Assembly: GCA_045657185.1 (NCBI GenBank)
Contig: JAZOSO010000222.1
Span: 1-6,167 of the forward strand
Reading direction: 5' to 3'
Source of the DNA: RGIG5270 sp045657185
Lineage (GTDB): Bacteria; Verrucomicrobiota; Lentisphaeria; Victivallales; Victivallaceae
DNA: 6,167 bases
Positions 1-5,889 of this stretch are shown here, in pieces (position 1 is the stretch's first letter; every line of letters begins with the position of its first letter). The notes beneath the pieces are model-generated. The model was not told where the DNA came from and ran no database searches. It saw only the letters and a list, made by a program, of their open reading frames with translations. Both the position numbers and the translations under genes were made by a program.

Positions 1-2
1 TG

Positions 3-191
3 TATAACGGAAAATATTCTGAAAAATATCCGTCAGGAGTTCCGGTTATTGAAATTCCGTATATTGAAGAGGAAATAGAAAGAAATGCAGTAAAATATTG
101 CGGCAGTTTCTGCGGGGCAATGGCATTTTACCAAACTCGGACACCTGTACGCCGCTCCATGTGGCACAAAATCAATAATTCTTATATATAA
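3..191 (+). CDS. 3' end of an unrecognised gene (partial)
   Basis: The frame starting at base 3 is open from the window edge to a TAA at 189-191, giving the last 62 residues of a protein whose start lies outside the window. The translation has a hydrophobic/acidic stretch (VPVIEIPYIEEEIERNAVKY) followed by two closely spaced cysteines (CGSFCG) and a basic tail (TPVRRSMWHK). Codon choice resembles the downstream genes and the other two forward frames hit stops, which supports real coding. I do not recognise the family. In this kind of locus an upstream neighbour is often a transcription regulator, but nothing visible here demonstrates that. The 175-base gap to the next gene and the promoter/operator signals in it suggest this gene is not part of the following operon. 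Confidence 0.5.
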   Translation, partial: YNGKYSEKYPSGVPVIEIPYIEEEIERNAVKYCGSFCGAMAFYQTRTPVRRSMWHKINNSYI

Positions 192-208
192 ATATTGCTT
201 ATCAATAT

Positions 209-236
209 TTGTTTTTTGTTATTTTTGTGCTACATT
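209..236 (+). promoter_or_regulatory. Candidate sigma-70-type promoter for the four-gene operon
   Basis: TTGTTT (209-214) and TACATT (231-236) are separated by 16 bases, and the -10 is preceded by TG one base upstream (TGc-TACATT), an extended -10 arrangement. Matches to consensus are 3/6 and 4/6, so the call is weak. Isolated TATTAT hexamers at 269-274 and 292-297 match the -10 better but lack a -35 partner at normal distance. A start from 209-236 would give a leader of roughly 125 bases that contains the operator-like repeat. Confidence 0.3.
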
Positions 237-302
237 AATACACGTATTTTTGTAACTTCAATAATATGTATTATCGGAAGTGGCATTAAAGTATTATTTG
301 AG

Positions 303-330
303 TTGTCTGACAGTCAGATGTGTCCGACAA
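303..330 (+). promoter_or_regulatory. Operator-like inverted repeat ahead of the operon
   Basis: TTGTCTGACA (303-312) and TGTCCGACAA (321-330) form an inverted repeat with 9 of 10 complementary positions and an 8-base spacer. Each arm is also palindromic by itself (TGTC-T-GACA and TGTC-C-GACA), with centres 17 bases apart. The half-sites are one base off the TnGTnnnACnA pattern known for FadR-type GntR regulators. That likeness is only suggestive, because other repressors also use short dyads. No T tract follows on either strand, so it is not a terminator. Its place 37 bases before the first start codon suits a repressor site that lets inducer control the operon. The regulator is not in the window. 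Confidence 0.45.
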
Positions 331-366
331 GTCTTAAAAAAACAAATCTGACAGAAAGGAAAGAGT

Positions 367-1128
367 ATGAAAAACATGTTCAAAAAACATGACAGAGTAC
401 ATACTATCGGAAGTTTCACTCTTATTGAGCTTCTCGTAGTAATTGCCATCATTGCTATTCTTGCCGGTATGCTGCTCCCGGCATTGGGAAAAGCAAGACA
501 AAGAGCCCGTACCGCAAATTGTATTTCCAACCAGAGACAGCTCGGTGTCGGTACAATGATGTATTTGAGTGATAACAATGATTGGTTTTTTCCTGTTTGG
601 GTTGTGCCGAGTGAAATGACCTGGGCGTATTATATGTATACTAATTATGTTGCGGAATATCGTGCGTATAATTGTCCTCTTCATACAAAATACTGGTTCG
701 GAGACGGAAAAATGGTTCCGAAATACATTAATACTTACGGAACAAGTTATTTTACAATTACAGGCGGATACTATACAGAAAAAGATGTCGCAGCTCCCAA
801 AGATTGGGCAACTAAATCAGCCCGTCTGAATCAGCTCGGAATTCCCGGCAAAACTATTCTCTTTCTTGACAGTTATAATTATTCTGATCCTCTGCAGGGA
901 CATTCCAGTGTGTATCCTTATTCCAGAACCACAGACGTTGTTGCTCACGCACCGCATGGTAATATTTGCAATGTTACATGGTGTGACGGCTCTGTAAAAT
1001 CTGTTAAAACCAAAAGTCAGTTCGGCTGTTATGAAGCGGATGCATTGGGTAAACTCTCCGGCAGCGCTCAGGTCGGCAACGGTTTGAATTATTGGGACAG
1101 ATCCGGAGTAAGAAAAGGTAAACTCTGA
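367..1128 (+). CDS. Pseudopilin-like protein: prepilin N-terminal domain plus H-X9-DG motif
   Basis: A 253-residue protein. Residues 17-32 are the class III prepilin signal and hydrophobic helix (FTLIELLVVIAIIAIL), with the conserved glutamate at E21 (+5 of the mature protein); MLLPALGKARQ continues the helix. A prepilin peptidase would cut just before F17. The residue before the cut is serine (S16), with glycine at -2 (G15), instead of the usual glycine at -1. Near the C-terminus H197 and D207-G208 form the H-X9-DG motif of prepilin-processing-associated proteins, found in large paralogous sets in Lentisphaerota and Planctomycetota. Such proteins are thought to assemble in, or be handled by, a type II secretion/type IV pilus-like machine; their exact function is unsettled. 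AAGGA (356-360), six bases before the ATG, supports the start. As first gene of a tight operon with exported enzymes, a role in secretion or surface display of those enzymes is an inference. Confidence 0.93.
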   Translation: MKNMFKKHDRVHTIGSFTLIELLVVIAIIAILAGMLLPALGKARQRARTANCISNQRQLGVGTMMYLSDNNDWFFPVWVVPSEMTWAYYMYTNYVAEYRAYNCPLHTKYWFGDGKMVPKYINTYGTSYFTITGGYYTEKDVAAPKDWATKSARLNQLGIPGKTILFLDSYNYSDPLQGHSSVYPYSRTTDVVAHAPHGNICNVTWCDGSVKSVKTKSQFGCYEADALGKLSGSAQVGNGLNYWDRSGVRKGKL

Positions 1129-1141
1129 GGTAAGTTAAGAA

Positions 1142-1936
1142 ATGAAAAAAATTTTTATATTGGTTATTATCGGATTGTGTATTATGCTTGATGCTGCCCC
1201 CAAATATTGTGATGTTAATGTAATGCAGTGGAATCTGCATATTGCTATTGATATGACAGGCCGTTATAATTTAAAAACTCAGGCGGATGTTATTTTGAAA
1301 CATAACCCTGATGTGGTTGTGCTGAATGAAATTGATAAAAATTGTGCCAGAACAGGTTATATTGATATGACTAAAGAGCTTGCAACTATGACCGGAATGT
1401 GCTTCTCTCAATTCGGTGCTGCAAGAGTTCTGCCGCCTGAAGGTCTTTACGGCAATGCTGTTCTTTCCCGTTATGCAATGGAGCTGGTCGGTTCATGGCA
1501 TATTCCTGCTTCATTGGATGAGCCCAGAGGTATGACTCTCGTTAAGATAAAAGCTCCCAATCCTTTCCTTATTGCATTTACTCACTTGTGCTGGCGTCAG
1601 ACCCCCGAAGAAAATATCCAGCGTGTCAAAGCTGCAGAGAGTATTGATAAACTCGTCCGCAAAAATAATCCCGGTAAACTTCCTGTTATAGTTATCGGAG
1701 ATTATAATTGCTATCCTGACAGTGATCCGGTTAAAAAAATGGAAGAACTCGGCTGGACTCTCGGCAAAGCTCTGCCAACTTATCCGTCTCATGCCCCCGT
1801 ACAGGAAATTGACCACATTTTCACTATGAAAAATGATAAGCGCATTGAAATACTTGACCGTATCGGAATTGATGAAAAAGTCGCTTCTGATCACATCCCT
1901 GTTATAAATAAGTTGAGAATTTATCGTAATAAATAA
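1142..1936 (+). CDS. Exported endonuclease/exonuclease/phosphatase (EEP) family enzyme
   Basis: A 264-residue protein with the full set of EEP-fold signature residues: N31 (QWNLH), E63 (LNEID), G104-N105 before AVLSR, H148 (FTHL), D187 and N189 (IGDYN), D224-H225 (IDHIF) and the catalytic pair D250-H251 (SDHIP). Members are metal-dependent hydrolases of phosphate esters: nucleases, inositol phosphatases and sphingomyelinases. The intact site argues for an active enzyme; the substrate is not evident. Residues 1-18 look like a Sec signal peptide (KK, then a hydrophobic run), with likely cleavage LDA|APK, so it should act outside the cytoplasm. Length is normal for a single-domain member. The gene starts 13 bases after the pseudopilin stop; GAGG at 1127-1130 overlaps that stop codon and lies 11 bases before the ATG, a rather long spacing that hints at translational coupling. 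An EEP enzyme is unusual company for glycoside hydrolases. Confidence 0.87.
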   Translation: MKKIFILVIIGLCIMLDAAPKYCDVNVMQWNLHIAIDMTGRYNLKTQADVILKHNPDVVVLNEIDKNCARTGYIDMTKELATMTGMCFSQFGAARVLPPEGLYGNAVLSRYAMELVGSWHIPASLDEPRGMTLVKIKAPNPFLIAFTHLCWRQTPEENIQRVKAAESIDKLVRKNNPGKLPVIVIGDYNCYPDSDPVKKMEELGWTLGKALPTYPSHAPVQEIDHIFTMKNDKRIEILDRIGIDEKVASDHIPVINKLRIYRNK

Positions 1937-1954
1937 AAAGGAAGGAGAAAAATA

Positions 1955-4720
1955 ATGAAATTTTCAAAAATTTCAGCACTTGCATTGTTGGCAGGTGCAA
2001 TGTTTGAATTATCCGCAGCTCCGAAAATGGAAGATATTGCGGGTGCAAGAACATTTTCAATGAACTACACATTAAGTCAGGAGTCTGTTAAAGCCCAGTT
2101 TGCAAAAGGCAGAGCAGACGGCAAGATTTTGCCTGCGAACCGCAAACTGCGTTTTGATTATGATATTCTTTCAACTACCAACTACGGGCTGCAGGTAGGA
2201 GCCGACCGTGCCGCTGTCCGTTACGACGGTCTGGCAAACTTTCCGCATAACGGCGGTACTATTGAAATGACCGTTAAAAATATGGACTGGGAATACAATT
2301 CCAAAAAAGTTCACATGTTTTTCAGTACTGTTGCCGGCGATTTGACAATGTATATATATAAACACAGCGATGACGGTCTCGGTGTTTACGCCAGAAACAA
2401 CAAGACAAAAAAATCACTCTTTTTGCGCTCAATGCCCAAAGATTGGAAGTCCAACAGTATTCATCATATCGCCTATACCTGGGACGGTGCAGGTAATTCC
2501 GTACTTTATTTTGACGGACAAATGGTTCGCAAAGGATTTATCGAATTCCCTGAAAATCCCGCAAGATTTTTTGATGTCGGAGCCAGCGGCCGTTTCGGCG
2601 CAAACGGTCAGTCATCTATTGCTCACCTCCGTATGTACAACCGCGCTCTTACCGCCAAAGAAATTATCGTTGTTGCAGGCGAATTGATTCCTGAACTTAG
2701 GCAAAAGGGACTTCAAGTCGTTAAAGAAACTGTAATGCTCTCCAGTCCGTGGTTTAAAAACCGTGTAAAACTCGGTATGGAAGCTCTTGAAGGAAACTAT
2801 GTTCCTTATCCGTTTGAACCTGTTGCCGTCAAGGATAAAAAACTTTCCGTCTGGATGCGTGACTATGATTTTTCCGGCAAAGGTCTCTTGGATCAGGTTA
2901 CTGTAAAAAATGAAAAACTTTTGAGCAAAAGCATTAATCTTACCGTTAACGGAAAAGAACTTGAACTCGGAAATTACAAAGTTGATAAACAGGAAAAAGG
3001 TCGGGTTCAATTCACCAAAAGTGCTTCAAATGCCAAATTGAAAGGTGTTTTTGAATACGACGGTATGGTGCATTTCCGTTTGACTTTAAAACCCGGAACC
3101 AAGGTCGAGGAACTTACATTGCGTATGCCTATGACCAAACAGGCTTCCGAATTGCTTAATTTTGTCGGTGCAACTGACCGTATCGGCGGAGACTACGGTC
3201 CCTCCAGCCCCAAAGGCAGCAATACCATTGAACTTTCTGAAAAGCCCGGAACTCTCTGGACCAAGCGTTTCGGTACACATGTATGGCTCGGCAATACCCG
3301 TTCCGGATTGCAGTTTTTTGTCGGCAGTGAACAATATTATTACCCCAGAAAACGTACCGATTTGTTTGAAATTGTCCGTAATGCTGACGGTACTGCCGAT
3401 TTTATCGTAAAAATGGTTGTAAAACCGCTTCCCGCTAACGCTCCTGAAGAATTTACTTTGGAATTCGGATTTATTGCAACTCCCGTAAAACCGCTTCCTG
3501 ACGGTTGGCGTGCTGTCACAATGAGTGCACAGTATGACTCCTTTAAAGGCACAAACCGCGGTAAACTGCTGGTTTACTGGCCCGATGAATGGGCTCAAAT
3601 CTCTCTTGACCCTGAACCTTATCGCGGTTTGATGAAAGAACGTACTGCTCTTAAAATCAAAAGAGACCGCAAAGAAGGAAGAAAAGTCGTTCCTTACTGG
3701 AACCGTCGCCATCTGCCGATGGCTCAAAATCATAAAATCAACCCCGATGCAGAACGAATTTATAAAGAATGGAGTCCTGATCCCCAGCGTTCTCGCGCAG
3801 GCCGCTATGAGTGGATGCGATGCTCAGGTAATACTGAATGGGCTGATTATCTTGTCTGGTGTGTTGACCAGTGGGGGGATGTTTTCGGCACTATTGACGG
3901 TGCTTATTTTGATGAAATGATTCTTGACCCCAACAAGAATCCTGTTTCCGGCGGCGGTTATACTGACTATGACGGAGAACGCCGACCGACCTATTCATGG
4001 CTTGCAGACCGCAATCTTTATAAACGTATTCAATATGTCCTTGCCAAACGCAATGAACATAAACAGCTTTGGAGTATTGCTCACAACTCAGCAACCAGTA
4101 TGATGGAGATCATGTCTCCTTTTACTGTATTTCTGACCGGGGAACATCTTTACAGCGGATATTTCATTAATGATACTCAATGGCTTCCGCCGGAAAATGA
4201 CCGATTGTATTATTACAGTTACAGTCTGCCTATGGAACGCGTCAAAGGTGAATTTTTCCATCGTCAGTGGGGTGCAGTTATCGCATGGCTGCCCTGCATG
4301 AAAAATCAGCGTGACATTATGACTAAAGTTGAGCCTACCCGTGACCTGATGAGTCGTATTATGCATGCAGACGTTATTTTCTGGCCGCTCTGGTGCAACA
4401 GTGGTGAAATTCTGAAAATGGATGAAATCCGCCGTCAATGGGATATCGGCAATAAAGCTGTTGAATTTATTCCTTATTGGGATAATAAAACTGTTACAAC
4501 TTCAACTCCTGATGTTGTAATCAGTTATTATGACAAAAACGGTGAAAAACTTCTCATCGTCAGCAACCTTGCCCGAAAAGCTCAAACATTTGAAATCAAT
4601 CTTCCCGCCTGCAGCGGTGTAATTGATGCCGAGAGCAAAAAAGCTGTTGCAGTCAATAACAATAAAATTAAAGTCTCAATAAAACGTAATGACTTTGCAG
4701 TGTTTATTGTAAAAAAATAA
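1955..4720 (+). CDS. Exported LamG plus DUF6067-type glycoside hydrolase candidate
   Basis: A 921-residue protein. Residues 1-21 form a Sec signal peptide (likely LSA|APK). Residues about 70-240 read as a LamG/concanavalin A-like jelly roll: TIEMTV strand (102-107), W176-D177-G178, F186-D187-G188 and the closing LRMYNRALTAKE (225-236). Residues about 290-510 are beta-rich and lead through GFIATPVKPLP into a probable (beta/alpha)8 barrel (about 516-845) with PYWNRRHLP, DGAYFDE (D653-E654 adjacent acids) and LTGEHL (E730). Residues about 853-921 look like a C-terminal beta-sandwich. The arrangement fits DUF6067 proteins, related to GH123-type hydrolases whose catalysis uses an adjacent Asp-Glu pair; whether D653-E654 does this here is inference. 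It should bind and cleave a glycan outside the cytoplasm, possibly one with N-acetylated sugars. A strong AAGGAG site (1942-1947), seven bases before ATG, sets the start; the gap from the EEP gene is 18 bases. Exported and hydrolase-like is firm; family assignment is moderate. Confidence 0.75.
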   Translation: MKFSKISALALLAGAMFELSAAPKMEDIAGARTFSMNYTLSQESVKAQFAKGRADGKILPANRKLRFDYDILSTTNYGLQVGADRAAVRYDGLANFPHNGGTIEMTVKNMDWEYNSKKVHMFFSTVAGDLTMYIYKHSDDGLGVYARNNKTKKSLFLRSMPKDWKSNSIHHIAYTWDGAGNSVLYFDGQMVRKGFIEFPENPARFFDVGASGRFGANGQSSIAHLRMYNRALTAKEIIVVAGELIPELRQKGLQVVKETVMLSSPWFKNRVKLGMEALEGNYVPYPFEPVAVKDKKLSVWMRDYDFSGKGLLDQVTVKNEKLLSKSINLTVNGKELELGNYKVDKQEKGRVQFTKSASNAKLKGVFEYDGMVHFRLTLKPGTKVEELTLRMPMTKQASELLNFVGATDRIGGDYGPSSPKGSNTIELSEKPGTLWTKRFGTHVWLGNTRSGLQFFVGSEQYYYPRKRTDLFEIVRNADGTADFIVKMVVKPLPANAPEEFTLEFGFIATPVKPLPDGWRAVTMSAQYDSFKGTNRGKLLVYWPDEWAQISLDPEPYRGLMKERTALKIKRDRKEGRKVVPYWNRRHLPMAQNHKINPDAERIYKEWSPDPQRSRAGRYEWMRCSGNTEWADYLVWCVDQWGDVFGTIDGAYFDEMILDPNKNPVSGGGYTDYDGERRPTYSWLADRNLYKRIQYVLAKRNEHKQLWSIAHNSATSMMEIMSPFTVFLTGEHLYSGYFINDTQWLPPENDRLYYYSYSLPMERVKGEFFHRQWGAVIAWLPCMKNQRDIMTKVEPTRDLMSRIMHADVIFWPLWCNSGEILKMDEIRRQWDIGNKAVEFIPYWDNKTVTTSTPDVVISYYDKNGEKLLIVSNLARKAQTFEINLPACSGVIDAESKKAVAVNNNKIKVSIKRNDFAVFIVKK

Positions 4721-4732
4721 AAGGTATTTATC

Positions 4733-5806
4733 ATGGCAAAAAAGAATTGGAAAATTATTAATGTTGATGATTTTGTCATATTTAAAGCTTCTGATGATTT
4801 CGTCGATGAAGCAAATCGTAAATATGCGGAAAATAATCAGAAAAATCGTGAATATATCGCAACTCATCCTGCGGCAGAACCCAAAATGCACATAAGCGGA
4901 ACTTTTATCTGCGCTCAACCGCCGAATTACCGCGGTTATCCCATGCTGCATGCAACCGAAGAGGATTGGTTCAAAAAATTTGAACTGCTGAAATCTTTAG
5001 GTGTTGATACTGTGCTTTATCAGGCTGCTGTATGGAATGAATTGGAAACAGTTTATTATCCGAGTAAGCGTTTCAAAGATTATCGTCTTTTTGACCAGAT
5101 AGGCAATGTTCTCAATGCCGCACAACGTTGCGGTATTGATGTTTATCTCGGAGCTTACGGTTCTGTTTCAGGATGGCTGATGAGCAAAGATCCTGCTTTT
5201 GTTGAACAGGAAAAACAAAATCACTTTGCCGTACAGGATGAACTTTTTGAACTTTATGAAGGCAAATTCAAAGGTATCTATTTTGCTCCTGAAACAGCTT
5301 ATCGCGGAGAACGTGATTTTTATACAGAGCAGACACTCAACAGTATTTATCGTGATTTCTGTGACCGTTTGAAAAGACTTCATCCTGAATGTGAAATCGT
5401 TATGTCACCTGCAACTAAATATTTTGAAGGCAAATTGCAGGAGATGATTGATTCATGGAATGCAATTCTTGACGGAGTAAAACTTGATATTATGGCTCCG
5501 CAGGATTCAATCGGCTGCTGCGGCAATACGCTTGAACATCAGCTTGATACCTTTAAAGTATGGCGTAAGATTTGCGATGATAAAAATATCCGCTTCTGGA
5601 GTAATGTTGAACTTTTTGAAAATATTGACTGTTCAATGGTTGATCCGATTATCGCCGCTGACCCGAGACGTGTTGCACACCAGATGAGCAATGCGGAAAA
5701 ATTTGCAGAAAAACTTATTTCATGGGAAATGATTTTTCTTACAGATGAAAGCAGCGGACCGCGTTCTGTTGAACTGAAGAATTTCTTGAAGAGCTGCAAA
5801 AAATAA
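4733..5806 (+). CDS. DUF4434-type glycoside hydrolase-like TIM-barrel protein
   Basis: A 357-residue protein. After an approximately 50-residue lead-in, the barrel begins with ISGTFI (54-59) and continues with LLKSLGVDTVLYQ, YYPSK (108-112), an IDVYLGAYG strand, YFAPE (E187), IVMSPATKYF, LDIMAPQDS (Q257-D258) and FWSNVELFE (E293). These segments, in this order, match DUF4434 proteins, which resemble clan GH-A glycoside hydrolases. E187 and E293, at strand ends in the middle and late barrel, are the natural candidates for acid/base and nucleophile, but that is inference. The N-terminus (MAKKNWKIINVDD) has no signal peptide, unlike the two preceding enzymes, so a cytoplasmic role on imported products is likely. 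The start is supported by AAGG (4721-4724), eight bases before the ATG; the alternative M52 would begin at the first strand without such a site. The gene lies 12 bases after the LamG enzyme and is last in the operon. No specific substrate can be named. Confidence 0.77.
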   Translation: MAKKNWKIINVDDFVIFKASDDFVDEANRKYAENNQKNREYIATHPAAEPKMHISGTFICAQPPNYRGYPMLHATEEDWFKKFELLKSLGVDTVLYQAAVWNELETVYYPSKRFKDYRLFDQIGNVLNAAQRCGIDVYLGAYGSVSGWLMSKDPAFVEQEKQNHFAVQDELFELYEGKFKGIYFAPETAYRGERDFYTEQTLNSIYRDFCDRLKRLHPECEIVMSPATKYFEGKLQEMIDSWNAILDGVKLDIMAPQDSIGCCGNTLEHQLDTFKVWRKICDDKNIRFWSNVELFENIDCSMVDPIIAADPRRVAHQMSNAEKFAEKLISWEMIFLTDESSGPRSVELKNFLKSCKK

Positions 5807-5849
5807 AATATTGTCTGTTTGACATTTTATTTTTGATATTTATTCAAAT

Positions 5850-5889
5850 GGCTGTCAGGTGTTGGAAATACCTGACAGCCGCAATTTTT
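5850..5889 (+). terminator. Rho-independent terminator of the operon
   Basis: GGCTGTCAGGT (5850-5860) pairs perfectly with ACCTGACAGCC (5870-5880) to give an 11-bp stem with a 9-base loop, followed by GCAA and a run of five T (5885-5889). It stands 43 bases after the stop of the last operon gene and is much the strongest hairpin in the window. The T run is present on the + strand only, so it mainly stops rightward transcription. Confidence 0.85.

Noticed and set aside
303..340. The leader dyad as a transcription attenuator
   Set aside because: The hairpin is followed by GTCTTAAAAAA instead of a T tract, so it cannot act as an intrinsic terminator for the operon.
195..392. A 65-codon + strand frame across the leader starting at TTG
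   Set aside because: It overlaps the operator and the first gene's start, uses a rare start codon and has no family features; the region is better explained as a regulatory leader.
272..414. Direct repeat TATCGGAAGT at 272-281 and 405-414
   Set aside because: Ten bases only, one copy lies in coding sequence, and flanks do not continue the match; likely chance in A+T-rich DNA.
3086..3733. Long minus-strand open frame (215 codons) opposite the large hydrolase gene
   Set aside because: It lies entirely within a gene with clear domain structure, is rich in Ser/Phe/Thr as expected of an antisense shadow, and has no visible ribosome binding site or motif.
5819..5846. Promoter with consensus TTGACA at 5819-5824
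   Set aside because: The only hexamer at suitable distance, TATTCA (5841-5846), matches just 3 of 6 positions, and transcription would start inside the terminator stem.
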